From Pseudomonas sp. RIT-PI-q (lineage in GTDB: Bacteria; Pseudomonadota; Gammaproteobacteria; Pseudomonadales; Pseudomonadaceae): a DNA stretch of 64,000 bases. Shown in pieces: positions 8,601 to 16,446 of the stretch (its first letter is position 1; every line of letters begins with the position of its first letter). The notes under the pieces were generated by a model that was not told the origin of the DNA, did no database searches, and saw only the letters and a program-made list of their open reading frames with translations. A program made the position numbers and the translations under genes. The stretch covers positions 1 through 64,000 of the forward strand of contig NZ_LHPC01000040.1 in assembly GCF_001297125.1 (NCBI RefSeq), read 5' to 3'.

Positions 8601-11188
8601 CCGTTGGCCAGACTGGCGCTGTAGCCGAGGGTATCGCCGACATCCACGTCGGCAAAAGTGTCGAGCGGCACGGTGTAGCTGAAGGGTGAGTCTTGGTTGG
8701 CATTTTGCGCGAGCAGTGCAGTGGCCACGATCGGTGCATCGTTGACTCCGGTCAGGTGCACCTCGTAGGTGCCATTGGCCGAGCCGCCGTGCCCGTCCTG
8801 CACGCTATAGGAAATCACATCGACTGACTGTGCTCCCGCACCGAGGCTATCGATGGCCGGCGAGTTGGCACTGTAGAAGAAGGCCCCGGGAGACTCGGCA
8901 AATCCTGCAACGCTGCCGCCCAAGGTGCTTTGAGGAGCAAAGGTGTAGGTCAGCGAATCACCGTCCGGGTCCTGGACGCTCGTACTCACATTCGCCGAGA
9001 TGAACCCGTTCTCGCTGCCTTCGGTCCCCGACACCCCATTCACCACCGGAGCATCATTGACCGCCGCCAGGTTCAACTGCGCCGAGGTACTGACCTGAAG
9101 ACTGCCGTCACTCACGACCACGGCGAAGTTCACCGGACCATTGAGATTGCTCACTGGGGTAAAGGTCCAACTGCCATTGCCATTGTTGGTCAAGGCTCCG
9201 AGGCCCGAGTCGACGCTGACGCTCAGTACACTTAGCGTAGTGCCCGCATCCACGTCGCTGGCATGGGCCAACAACTGTGCCGTGGTGAAGGTATAGGGCG
9301 TGTCTTCGACACCATTGGCCAAACTGACCGGGCTGCTGACGGTTGGCGCATCGTTGACCGGCGTGACGTTGACGCTCAGGGTGTTGGCGTTGACGGCGAA
9401 GGCTGTGCCGTCGCCGACTTTGAAACCGATGCTGACGTAGTTGCTGCCATTGCCATTGAGGGCCGGCACGAATTGCAGTTTACCGGCGTCGAGGTCGGCC
9501 TTGCTGATGACCTGATCCTGAACCACCGCGACCCAGGCACTGCCGTTGTTGTACTGCAGGCTGCCAAGCACTGGCAGACTGGTGATTTTCACCGCGGCCA
9601 ACGGGGTGTTTTCCGGATCGCTGTAGGTGCCGAAGTCGGCGCTGCCCAAGGTGACTGGCGTGTCCTCCAGGGTGGTCTGACTGTCGTTGGTGGAGCTTGG
9701 AGCCGCGTTGACCGGAAGGGTAGCCGCGGCCTTGAGGGTAGCGGTGTTCCAGACCACGTTATTGTCGAAGCGTACCCGGTCAATCTCGTAATCGGCGCCC
9801 AGATAAAAGTTTTTCAGGGTCAGGGTTTGCGAGGTCGCCAGCACTACCATCTGCAGGTCATTGCCATTGTGCACGAAGCGTACGTTGCCACTGTTGAGCC
9901 CGACCAGTTGCACGGTATCGACGTCGGCGCTGGCACCGCCACTGTTATCGATCACGTCGTTGCCATAGTTAGTGCCGTAAACGTAGGTATCGTTGCCGCG
10001 ACGGCCAGCCAGAACGTCATCACCGGCGCCGCCATTGAGGAGGTTGTTACCGGTGTTGCCGGTCAGCCGGTTGGCCAAGGCATTGCCGGTGCCATTGATG
10101 TTGGCACTGCCGGTGAGTTCGAGATTTTCCAGGTTGGCACCCAGGCTGTAATTGAGCGAGGCGCGGACGGTATCGTTGCCACCACCGGCCAGCTCGGACA
10201 CGCTGTCGCCACTCTGATCGACGATGTAGATATCGTCGCCGCTGCCGCCCGCCATGCTGTCGTTGCCAGCCCCACCGTCAAGCAGGTCGTTGCCGGCGTC
10301 GCCGTTCAGGCTGTCATTGCCCGCGCCACCTTGCAGCGTGTCATTGCCATCGCCGCCCTGGATCAGGTCGTTACCGGCACCGCCGTCGAGCTGGTTATTG
10401 CCGGCGTTGCCGATCAGGGTGTTAGCCAGCGCGTTGCCGGTGCCATTGATGTTGGCAGTCCCGGTCAGGGTCAGGCGCTCGACGTTGCTGCCCAAGGTGT
10501 AGCTGATACTGGCCTGGACCAGATCATCGCCCGCGTTGCTGGCCTCCACGACCACATCGCCGGCGGCATCAACCACATAAACATCATTCCCCACGCCGCC
10601 TTCCATGCGGTCGTTGCCGATGCCGCCGTCGAGCGTGTCATTGCCGCTATTGCCATACAGCGTATCGTTGCCACCCAGGCCCAGGAGAGTGTCATCGGTG
10701 GGATTACCATTGATCACGTCGGCGCCATTGGTCGGCACGACTGGCGGGTAATAGAGATTGGCCAGCGCCTCGCTGACACCCCAACGACTGCCGTCAGCAA
10801 ACTGGATTCGGTCGATCGCATGGTCCGCATCGAGAAAGCACTGGCTCACGGTGATGGTTTCGCCCGTGGCCAGAACGGTGAGCACCAGGTCGTTGCCGAT
10901 GCGGGTCAAGCGAATCTGGTTGGCGTTGAGGTTGGTCAGCCGGAGGGTGTCGACGTCGTTGCTGGCGCCACCAGAATTGTCGATCACATCGAAGCCATAG
11001 CCCTGGCCGAACCGATAGGTATCGCTGCCGCGCCCACCCAGGAGCCGATCATTGCCGGTGCCACCATCCAGCGTGTCGTCACCCGCGTTGCCGATGAGAG
11101 TGTCGTTACCGCCCAAGCCATTGATAGTGTCGGCTGCGGTGCCCCCCGTCAGAGTGTTGGCGCTTTCATTACCGTTGATCGTGGCCAT
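2630..11188 (-). CDS. giant type I-secreted RTX protein with cadherin/Ig-like and propeller-like repeats
   Basis: A 2852-residue secreted protein. Order from the N terminus: RTX nonapeptide repeats (GGxGxDxL) from residue 1 with two haemolysin-related domains (about 55-145 and 400-490); cadherin/VCBS- and putative Ig-type modules (about 490-1310), partly tandem duplicates; more RTX blocks with two copies of a module containing SIGQLLVSDF (1316-1770); seven ~55-residue repeats (about 1860-2246), an RTX spacer, and seven more (2342-2723); then a C-terminal type I secretion signal region ending LTASDVHLYV. There is no Sec signal and no LapA-style N-terminal retention module, so the product is probably released or loosely bound. 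The ATG is preceded by AGGGG. It follows the TolC-HlyD-ABC genes on the same strand, the likely dedicated exporter. Probable adhesin or matrix protein; no enzymatic domain was recognised. Confidence 0.85.
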   Translation of the reverse strand: MATINGNESANTLTGGTAADTINGLGGNDTLIGNAGDDTLDGGTGNDRLLGGRGSDTYRFGQGYGFDVIDNSGGASNDVDTLRLTNLNANQIRLTRIGNDLVLTVLATGETITVSQCFLDADHAIDRIQFADGSRWGVSEALANLYYPPVVPTNGADVINGNPTDDTLLGLGGNDTLYGNSGNDTLDGGIGNDRMEGGVGNDVYVVDAAGDVVVEASNAGDDLVQASISYTLGSNVERLTLTGTANINGTGNALANTLIGNAGNNQLDGGAGNDLIQGGDGNDTLQGGAGNDSLNGDAGNDLLDGGAGNDSMAGGSGDDIYIVDQSGDSVSELAGGGNDTVRASLNYSLGANLENLELTGSANINGTGNALANRLTGNTGNNLLNGGAGDDVLAGRRGNDTYVYGTNYGNDVIDNSGGASADVDTVQLVGLNSGNVRFVHNGNDLQMVVLATSQTLTLKNFYLGADYEIDRVRFDNNVVWNTATLKAAATLPVNAAPSSTNDSQTTLEDTPVTLGSADFGTYSDPENTPLAAVKITSLPVLGSLQYNNGSAWVAVVQDQVISKADLDAGKLQFVPALNGNGSNYVSIGFKVGDGTAFAVNANTLSVNVTPVNDAPTVSSPVSLANGVEDTPYTFTTAQLLAHASDVDAGTTLSVLSVSVDSGLGALTNNGNGSWTFTPVSNLNGPVNFAVVVSDGSLQVSTSAQLNLAAVNDAPVVNGVSGTEGSENGFISANVSTSVQDPDGDSLTYTFAPQSTLGGSVAGFAESPGAFFYSANSPAIDSLGAGAQSVDVISYSVQDGHGGSANGTYEVHLTGVNDAPIVATALLAQNANQDSPFSYTVPLDTFADVDVGDTLGYSASLANGDPLPSWLSFDSVSRSFSGTPGNGDVGSLSVKVTATDGSNATASSSFNLNVGNSNDAPVVSAPSALPSGTEDTAYNITAAQLLANASDPDGDTLSVADLSANHGTLFDNGDGSWTFTPDANYNGAVTLNYQVIDGQGGSAAATQGFNLVAVNDAPTVATALLAQNANQDLPFSYTVPLDTFADVDVGDTLGYSASLANGDPLPSWLSFDSVSRSFSGTPGNGDVGSLSVRVTATDGSNATASSSFTLTIGNTNDAPVVSAPSMLPSGTEDTAYSITSAQLLANASDPDGDTLSVTNLSANHGTLVDNGDGSWTFTPDANYNGAVTLNYQVIDGHGGSAPATQGFNLVAVNDAPTLQVALFDQTSGLGQPAAYTLPANAFADVDVGDSLVLSARLANGDPLPTWLTFDAPSRSFSGTPPAGTQPGGIGITVTATDSGGLSASDDFTFNLVSSLVGTPDDDLLIGSPFDDAIYGLAGNDTLVGGTGNDMIDGGSGDDRMSAGDGSDTLQGGDGNDLLRDIDGTGQVANNSIDAGAGNDTIQVSQSNVNSVTRVIGGSGRDTYQFQPNSIGQLLVSDFGPGATGDILDINDLLTNSSGYSGGNPFAPALGYLRLVQQGADTLLQWDRDGAGVATNGWQTVITLQNTNAAELTIENFTPAVSPDGSLSGLTLNGTPNDDVLNGSMFNDTINGLAGNDTLNGFNGNDVLVGGSGDDTLSGGTGNDWLMGGSGSNVIIGGDGNDTLEDGDASGLVAINSIDGGAGNDQIIVSQINPDSITTVIGGSGRDTYFPVPGSIGQLLVSDFTPGSAGDILYINNLLIGSSYSGGNPFDPAMGFLRLVQQGADTLLQWDRDGAGVATNSWQTVITLQNTNAATLTSDNFSPATSPAGGVINLIEGGAGDDLLTGTASADRLLGHDGNDTLVGLAGNDELDGGVGNDRLDGGAGIDSVRYSASINQYIFTVDPHGDLVVEAGAGSGVAGLDQINAVEQLSFADGTIMVNDSLGGEVQVNTNTTGDQLSPSVAALAGGGYVVSWVSYSQDGSGNGIYAQIFDASGAAVTGEVRVNSSTFDNQEQPAIGALGDGGYVVTWMSNGQDGNGYGIYAQRYDVGGTAVGSEVRVNSTTLGSQEQPVISGLSDGGYVVSWMSSGQDGSGYGIYAQRYDASGTAVGSEVRVNSTTPGSQEQPAISGLSDGGYVVSWMSNGQDGSGFGIYSQRYDSGGVAVGGEVRVNTVTLNNQSYPSVTALAGGGYVVIWFSQEQDGSSFGIYSQRYDASGAAVGGEARVSSSTLDSYQQQPVIDALSDGGYVVSWTYDEDGSGYGICARRFDANGAAVGGEVRVNTENGNGQLTPSVAALAGGGYVVSWTSEQDGSGWGIYAQRFDASGHAVINMATLTGDASNNLVQLGSGDERIFGGAGNDTLFGGSGHDTAMYLGSQHDFAIGVQGLGQISVADLNTVDGNEGIDTLHDFETLQFSDGVRLQALRVDVRVNSTTFDQQQDPAIAVLGDGGYAVSWASYGQDGSGYGVYLQRYDALGAAVGGEVRVNSTTLDDQLAPVISTLSDGGYVVSWMSGGQDGNDYDVYAQRYDASGGAVGGEVRVNSTTLDSQQDPTIAALSDGGYVVSWVSIGQDGSGYGIYAQRYDASGAAVGGEVQVNSTTLDNQLGPVISGLSGGGYVVSWMSSNQDGNGYGVYAQHYDASGAVVGGEVQVNSTTLDNQMAPAISGLSDGGYVISWASSNRQNDTTFYAQRYDASGSAVGGEVLLNNTSSHHEQQPAIAALSDGGYVVSWMSDVNGSGIQFQRYDANGLAVGGEVQIDSSTSHQALRPVIGAFSDDGFVVSWMSVDQDDSGFNIYTQRYDSNGNPVLDHLEWTGDASANVIRSTLETDWFSGGTGADTFQFAQLPGDRADLITDFTQGSDVLALNSGLFNLQGQTVADTLANVNGAQNEVAGAHLVFNQNDHTLYYDADGAANGNAVAVVTLTGVTTLTASDVHLYV
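3018..4162 (-). repeat. second block of seven ~165-bp coding repeats
   Basis: Seven consecutive units of about 52-55 codons. Each starts near EVRVNSTTLD, carries LSDGGYVVSWMS in the middle and ends near YAQRYDASGAAVGG. The last two or three units (toward 3018) are the most diverged. The period fits one beta-propeller blade or FG-GAP-like unit. Confidence 0.8.
4451..5607 (-). repeat. first block of seven ~165-bp coding repeats
   Basis: Seven units of the same family as at 3018-4162, separated from them by about 95 codons of RTX and linker sequence (containing the GSGDERIFGGAGNDTLFGG segment). Two blocks with the same copy number suggest duplication of a complete folded domain. Confidence 0.8.
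7540..8730 (-). repeat. tandem ~594-bp duplication of an Ig/cadherin-like module
   Basis: Two near-identical copies of about 198 codons lie in tandem inside the RTX gene. For example the block GCCAGCTCGGCAATGGGTCG occurs at about 7987 and again at 8581, an offset of 594 bases. Each copy encodes a putative Ig module (with PLPSWLSFDS) plus a cadherin-like module (with NGDGSWTFTPDANYNGAVTL). A more diverged third Ig copy follows near 7270-7500. Confidence 0.8.
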
Positions 11189-11338
11189 GATCTAACCCCT
11201 GATGAGAAGGAAGTTTTTCAACCCTAGGACTGTAGACCGCAGCACCTTCCCGGCCATCATCCGTTTGAATGACCGGGTAAACCTTTCGTCTAAAATCAGG
11301 ATCCAAAGCCCAGTGCCACATCGACTTACCGGGCAGGC

Positions 11339-12727
11339 TCAGGGAGTGGTGGAGTGCTGTTTGGTGCTGCCGGGGCTCAGCCAGGTATTGACGCTTTCGA
11401 CACTGTCTGCAGGCGCCCTTCCCGCCCAGCGATTAAGTGTGAAGACATTGGTGACGAAGTCGTATTGCGCCTTGAGCAGTTCACGACGAGCGCGAAACTC
11501 ATTGCGCACGCTGGTCAGTACATCGACGGCATTGACCATGCCGTAACTGAATGCTTTCTCTGCCGCCACCCTGGACAGCTGTGCCGAGGCCAGGGCATGC
11601 CGGTTCGCACTGATTTTTTCCGCGCTCGAATCGGCGGTGAGATAAGCGCTGGTGATTTCCTTGACCACCCGGCGCTGGACCGATTCCAGTTGCTGCTCGG
11701 CGACAATCTGATCCTGATAGAGCCCACGCACCCGCGCCGAGGTCGCGCCGCCGCTGTACAACGGCACTTGCACGCCAATGCCGGCCACATAACTGTCGGT
11801 ACGCGGCGTCAGGGCATTGTTGTAGCCTTCGTTGGTCTGCTGCGCGCTCAGCGTAAGGCTCAAGGTCGGATAGTGCCCGCCTTCGCCGCTGCGCAACGCA
11901 GCGCCTGCCGCTTCGACGCCGCTTTGGTTGGCCTTGAGCGCCGGGTTTTGCGCTACACCCTCGCGGACCCAGGTTTCAAGACTTTGTGCCGACACCCCCA
12001 ATTGCACATCATCGCGAATGCGGCTGAGCCTCTCCTTGACTGGTCGACCGACGATCTCCGCCAACGCCTCCCGACTGACACTGACCCGGTTCCGGGCATC
12101 CAGCTCCTGCGCAGCCAACCCATCGACCCTCGCTTTGAGGTCGAGCTGATCGGTAATCAATGCCAGTTGCTTTTCGTATAACGCATTGACTCTATCCAGA
12201 CTCTTTTGCGTAGTCCGACGCTCGGCCCGTATCAGCTCCAGTTCATCCTCAGCCGCCAACGCGGTGAAGTATCGCAGGGCCAACTCCACCGTGGCTTCGG
12301 CCTGAGCCTCCAGCGCTTCGGACTCGGACTGCCTGGCCAGGCTCTTGAATTTTTGGTAGTTCTCCCACGCGGCCTTGTTGTAGAGGTACTGACGTAGCAC
12401 CAGGCTGTAGTTTTCGCTGTCGTAACTCTGCTGCACCAGATCGTTTTCCTGGTGAATCCGATTCGACCCTGCGTTGATCGAGAGTTGGGGTAACAGCGAC
12501 CCCATGGCTTCGCGCTGATGTTCCTGGCCCGCCTGCGCTCGTGCGTACGAGGCCAATATTTGCGGATCCTCCAGCCGGGCCTCGCGATACAGCTGCATCA
12601 AGTCGGTGGAAAACGCCGAAGCACTGACCCCGGCCGGCGCAGGCACAGTGGTTTGTGCCAAGGCAACATCGGCACACAGTGCAAGCATGAGCAGAACCGC
12701 CAGAGCTGCAGGCACTCGCACGGTCAT
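11339..12727 (-). CDS. TolC-family outer-membrane channel of type I secretion system 1
   Basis: A 462-residue outer-membrane efflux protein with a Sec signal peptide (hydrophobic residues about 6-24, ending in ALA). The rest is the long-helix TolC pattern in two related halves. It starts in a 4-base ATGA overlap with the HlyD gene stop, so translation is coupled. It should form the outer-membrane duct connecting the ABC/HlyD inner complex to the exterior. 150 bases separate it from the giant RTX substrate gene downstream. It is distinct from the second TolC paralogue at 34952-36280. Confidence 0.88.
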   Translation of the reverse strand: MTVRVPAALAVLLMLALCADVALAQTTVPAPAGVSASAFSTDLMQLYREARLEDPQILASYARAQAGQEHQREAMGSLLPQLSINAGSNRIHQENDLVQQSYDSENYSLVLRQYLYNKAAWENYQKFKSLARQSESEALEAQAEATVELALRYFTALAAEDELELIRAERRTTQKSLDRVNALYEKQLALITDQLDLKARVDGLAAQELDARNRVSVSREALAEIVGRPVKERLSRIRDDVQLGVSAQSLETWVREGVAQNPALKANQSGVEAAGAALRSGEGGHYPTLSLTLSAQQTNEGYNNALTPRTDSYVAGIGVQVPLYSGGATSARVRGLYQDQIVAEQQLESVQRRVVKEITSAYLTADSSAEKISANRHALASAQLSRVAAEKAFSYGMVNAVDVLTSVRNEFRARRELLKAQYDFVTNVFTLNRWAGRAPADSVESVNTWLSPGSTKQHSTTP

Positions 12728-14049
12728 TCCTCGATCATCGATTGCGAGAGAGCATTGCGGGCCGGCTCCATCAGGTATTGCAACAGCGTGCGCTGCCCCG
12801 TGATGATCAACACGTCCGCTGGCATCCCCGGCAATAATTTGCGCTCGCCCAAGGCGCGTATCCCGGCATCGGTGACCCGGACCCTGGCCAGGTAATAAGG
12901 CGTCCCGGTTTTTTCGTTGGTCAGACGGTCCGCCGACACACTGCTGACCTCGCCTTCGATCACCGGAGTGGTCGAACTGTTGAATGCGCCGAAACGGATA
13001 TCGGCACGCTTGCCGATGGCGATGCGATCGATATCGACGGGCGCCACCTGGGCCTCTATGACCAGTTCGGAAACCGACGGAACAATGTCCAGCAGCGGTG
13101 TCGCCGGGCGCACAACGCCCCCGATCGTATGCACTGTCATGCCAATCACCATGCCATCATCGGGTGCGCGGACAATGATATGGCTGAGCCGGTCCTCCAA
13201 GGCGGACGCTTTCTCTTGCAGGTCGTAAATTTTCGTCTGAACTTCGGCCAGTTGTTTGACGACATCCGCGTTAAAGTCTTTATCGATTTGCAGAATCTGC
13301 AGCTGGGTTTCGTTGATCTGCAGGCGGGTCCTGATAATAGTGGAGCGGTGGTCGACCACTTCGGACCTAAGCATTTCAAGCTTGCGTTGCTGCTCAAGCA
13401 AACGTTGCTTATCAACGAATCCTTGCGACAACAAATCGGTCAATTCAACTATTTCACTGCTGTAGGATTTCTCCAGATGGCTCTTGGCTCCGATCATCGC
13501 CTCCATTCCCTTGATCTGTTGATTCAACTGGCCAATGCGTTCTTGCAGCACCGCTATCTGGCCCAACCGTGATCCCCGTCGAGCGTTGAATACCTGGGTC
13601 TCGCCCTGATGCGCTTCTGCACCTCGCAAACTGTCGGGATCGGCCGTAATGCCGAAGCCGATCGCTGTTTGATTGTCCCGCTCCGCTCTGAGTCTTGCCT
13701 CCATGGCTCTGGCGGCAACGAGCTGACTTCGGGTCATCCCGTATTCGAAACGCAACTGCGCATCATCGAGAATAATCAGCGGGTCATCACGCTTGACGAT
13801 GTCACCGTCATGGGCCAATACCGCTTTGACGATGCCCCCTTCGAGGTGTTGTACGGTTTTTCGGTAAACCTGCACGGTGACCACACCCGGCGCGTAAGCG
13901 GCGCCATCAAGGGGTGCGATTGCCGCCCAGGTTCCGAACAGGCCAAAGGTAACCAATACGACGCCAAAACCCAGGCGACGTATATTGCGGTCGGATGTCG
14001 GCAGCTCGGCGAAGCTATCCGTTTGATGGCTGGGAATCGTACGGTTCAT
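12724..14049 (-). CDS. HlyD-family membrane fusion protein of type I secretion system 1
   Basis: A 441-residue periplasmic adaptor. It has a short cytoplasmic N terminus, one membrane helix (about residues 25-47, with LGFGVVLVTFGLFGTWAAIA), a lipoyl/beta-barrel part starting YRKTVQHLEGGIVKAVLAHD, a long coiled coil, and the C-terminal HlyD segment with LLPGMPADVLIITGQRTLLQ. The start at 14049 is preferred over an upstream in-frame start because AAGGAAG lies 8 bases upstream and the membrane helix is then close to the N terminus. Its first 35 bases overlap the end of the ABC gene. Belongs to the PrtE/AprE type. Confidence 0.88.
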   Translation of the reverse strand: MNRTIPSHQTDSFAELPTSDRNIRRLGFGVVLVTFGLFGTWAAIAPLDGAAYAPGVVTVQVYRKTVQHLEGGIVKAVLAHDGDIVKRDDPLIILDDAQLRFEYGMTRSQLVAARAMEARLRAERDNQTAIGFGITADPDSLRGAEAHQGETQVFNARRGSRLGQIAVLQERIGQLNQQIKGMEAMIGAKSHLEKSYSSEIVELTDLLSQGFVDKQRLLEQQRKLEMLRSEVVDHRSTIIRTRLQINETQLQILQIDKDFNADVVKQLAEVQTKIYDLQEKASALEDRLSHIIVRAPDDGMVIGMTVHTIGGVVRPATPLLDIVPSVSELVIEAQVAPVDIDRIAIGKRADIRFGAFNSSTTPVIEGEVSSVSADRLTNEKTGTPYYLARVRVTDAGIRALGERKLLPGMPADVLIITGQRTLLQYLMEPARNALSQSMIEE

Positions 14050-15802
14050 CAACGTCTTCCTTACAAGAGTCGTCCGAAACCACTCCAGCACCCGTTTGCG
14101 CGGCTTGTTTTTGCGCCGCCTGCTGCTGCGCGTTGAGTTCTGCCAGCACCTGCTCGCGTGGCCCGTAGAGACTGATACCGCCACCGCTCATCACCATGAG
14201 CCGGTCAAGCTGGGACACGATGTTAGTTCGGTGCGTAATCACAAAAAGGGTCGCACCTGTCTGCTTGAGTTGCGCAATGGCTGCAGCCAGGGCGCGGTCA
14301 CCGACTTCGTCGAGATTGGAATTGGGCTCGTCGAGAATGATTAACCGCGGACTTCCATACAGGGCACGGGCCAGTCCTATGCGCTGGCGCTGCCCTCCCG
14401 ACAGCATGACGCCATCGCCGCCAATGACCGTATCGTAGCCATCGGGCAACAGCAGAATCATTTCGTGAACGCCAGCAGTCCTGGCCGCCAGAATGACTTT
14501 CTCGGAATCGACTTCACAGAAGCGGGCAATGTTTTCGCCAATGCTGCCTTCGAACAATTCAATGTCTTGCGGTAAGTAACCGATATGCGGCCCAAGCTCA
14601 TTTTTGTCCCACGCATTGATGTCAGCGCCATCTAACCGGACCACGCCATGCTGCGGCACCCATACCCCCATCATTGCCCTGGCCAACGTGGATTTGCCCG
14701 CCGCACTTGGCCCGATGATTCCCACAGCGCATCCGGCAGGCACGCTAAAACTTATGTTTTTGATGATCGGGATTTTCGAGCCAGGCGCGGCAACGATCAA
14801 ATTCTCCACCTGCACATACCCCTGAGGCGCGGGCAAAGACATACGCTCGGGCTGAGCCTGTTGCTTGTTCAGAATGTCGTTGAGACGGCTGTATTGTGAG
14901 CGGGCCGCGATAAAACCCTTCCAGCTGCCTATGATCAGATCGATGGGGGCCAACGCACGCCCCAGCAGCACGGACCCGGCAAACACCATGCCTGGACCAA
15001 TCTGATGGTCAACCGTCAAGTACGCACCCAGGCCGAGGATCAGTGATTGCACCAGTATCCGAAAAGACCTGGAAAGCGTGCTGACCATCGCACCGCTATC
15101 GCTCGCCCGGGATTGGAGTAGCAGGACGCTTCTTTGCCGGCGCCCCCAGCGCTCCATGAGGGTTTCAAGCATGCCCATGGACTCGATGACTTCGGCATTG
15201 CGCAGATTTTTCGTGGTATAGAGCGTTGCGGCAATGTGCTCCTTGTTGGCCTGGGCGAGTGCCGCGCCTGTCAGCTTTTCATTGATAAAAGCCAGTAACA
15301 GCAACAAAAGCGCACTGCCCACCGCTACCCAGCCATACCAGGGATGAAACAGGAACATCACGGCAACATAGATTGGCAACCAGGGCGCATCGAAAAAAGC
15401 GAACAACCCATTACCGGTGAGAAACTGTCTCAAGCCAGTCAAGTCGTTGAGCGACTGGGCCGATGCGTCCATTCCACCGCTTTCCAGGGCGCGCTTGAAA
15501 CTTGCTTTATAGACCTGGCGACTCAACAGCACATCCAGCCTGGTACTCACGCGAACCATAATGTGTGAACGAACCCACTCCAAAGCGCCCAGCGTAACCA
15601 CCAGTACCGTCATGATCAGCGTCAGCATCGCCAAAGTCGACAGGCTTCCGCTGCTCAACACTCGCCCATACACCTGCAGCATATAAAAGGTAGGGACGAG
15701 CATTAGGGCATTGACGAACAAGCTGAAAAAACCAACGGAAATGAGGCTGCCTCTACAGGCTTTCAACGCATCTTGCAGGCTGTTTTCAGGTGTGCTTCGC
15801 AT
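14015..15802 (-). CDS. PrtD-type ABC exporter of type I secretion system 1
   Basis: A membrane/ATPase half-transporter of about 595 residues from the preferred ATG at 15802 (a GTG at 15847 would add 15). The N-terminal transmembrane domain carries segments shared with PrtD/AprD exporters (FLTGNGLFAFFDAPWLPIYV). The nucleotide-binding domain has Walker A GPSAAGKST, the signature LSGGQRQR and Walker B LIILDEPNSNLD. There is no N-terminal C39 peptidase domain, as usual for exporters of C-terminal-signal RTX substrates. It is the first gene of the operon ABC-HlyD-TolC-RTX substrate. No good ribosome site is visible at either start, so the exact N terminus is uncertain. Confidence 0.87.
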   Translation of the reverse strand: MRSTPENSLQDALKACRGSLISVGFFSLFVNALMLVPTFYMLQVYGRVLSSGSLSTLAMLTLIMTVLVVTLGALEWVRSHIMVRVSTRLDVLLSRQVYKASFKRALESGGMDASAQSLNDLTGLRQFLTGNGLFAFFDAPWLPIYVAVMFLFHPWYGWVAVGSALLLLLLAFINEKLTGAALAQANKEHIAATLYTTKNLRNAEVIESMGMLETLMERWGRRQRSVLLLQSRASDSGAMVSTLSRSFRILVQSLILGLGAYLTVDHQIGPGMVFAGSVLLGRALAPIDLIIGSWKGFIAARSQYSRLNDILNKQQAQPERMSLPAPQGYVQVENLIVAAPGSKIPIIKNISFSVPAGCAVGIIGPSAAGKSTLARAMMGVWVPQHGVVRLDGADINAWDKNELGPHIGYLPQDIELFEGSIGENIARFCEVDSEKVILAARTAGVHEMILLLPDGYDTVIGGDGVMLSGGQRQRIGLARALYGSPRLIILDEPNSNLDEVGDRALAAAIAQLKQTGATLFVITHRTNIVSQLDRLMVMSGGGISLYGPREQVLAELNAQQQAAQKQAAQTGAGVVSDDSCKEDVDEPYDSQPSNG

Positions 15803-16192
15803 GGTCTGGGTGCCAAGAGGTTGGAGAAAAACGCGAGCGCGTGTCACCTACATGGAAGACGCTGGATGAACACGCCATCGAAGACTTCTACTTCCCTCTG
15901 GCACGTTTTACAGCCAAAAAAAAGAACCGCAGTCAGCACTCGCAGCTCAAGGCATTTCGCTTACTTCGACGCCCGCGCAGTCATCTCCCGCAGGCAGAAC
16001 CGCTGCCATATTGGAATTACTGCTTAAAAAGCCTTCCTGTGTGGAGCTTAGATCATGCCAAGCATCGGCGTGTAGCAGTTGGCCATATCGCGTCGGAGCA
16101 GGCGCTCGAGCTCCGTCCCCACCAACAAGTCGCCCCCTCCCCCAATTCACAATCGACTGCTGGGCACGATATCCAACTGCTCGCTGGTTTAT
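15803..16192. other. interval upstream of type I secretion operon 1
   Basis: About 390 bases between the broken small gene and the ABC exporter gene. Short open frames exist on both strands but none has a ribosome site or recognisable product. It must contain the operon promoter unless transcription reads through from the oxidase gene; I could not place it. Confidence 0.4.
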
Positions 16193-16446
16193 TCACTGAT
16201 CAAATGCTTGCGGCAACCACAGGCAGTTGTGATCCTTGCCGCGGCCGTTGTCGACGCCTTCGATAAACAACGCGAGCTTTTGCGCAGGTCGGTGACGTCG
16301 GCAAACTAGCCGGTCAGGGACTTCCAGCCCGGCCCCCCCCAGTAGTTCCTGTACTTGGCGCCAACGTGCGGTTTAAAAATCAGCTGCATGCCCAGGGCGC
16401 GGGAGCGCGGCATATACATTTTCATGTCGGCTCCCTCGCGGCTCAT
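16193..16446 (-). pseudogene. broken small gene translationally coupled to the multicopper oxidase
   Basis: An ATG at 16446 overlaps the oxidase stop codon (ATGA), the usual sign of a coupled downstream gene. The frame reads MSREGADMKMYMPRSRALGM and runs 46 codons to a TAG at 16306-16308. A run of eight G (minus strand, about 16329-16336) lies before the stop. One extra G would keep the frame open through LALFIEGVDNGRGKDHNCLW to a TGA at 16193-16195, giving about 84 residues. The sequence may be a decayed gene or a homopolymer indel; an in-frame stop in an older gene is the alternative reading. No function recognised. Confidence 0.4.

Noticed and set aside
9263..11227. A 654-codon open frame on the plus strand, opposite the RTX gene
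   Set aside because: It mirrors the low-complexity RTX repeats; the minus-strand frame has clear domains and a secretion signal, and the plus frame has no ribosome site or family features.
11339..15802. Serralysin (aprA-type) export locus
   Set aside because: The exporter resembles AprDEF, but no metalloprotease with HExxHxxGxxH and no inhibitor gene is present; the substrate is the giant RTX protein.
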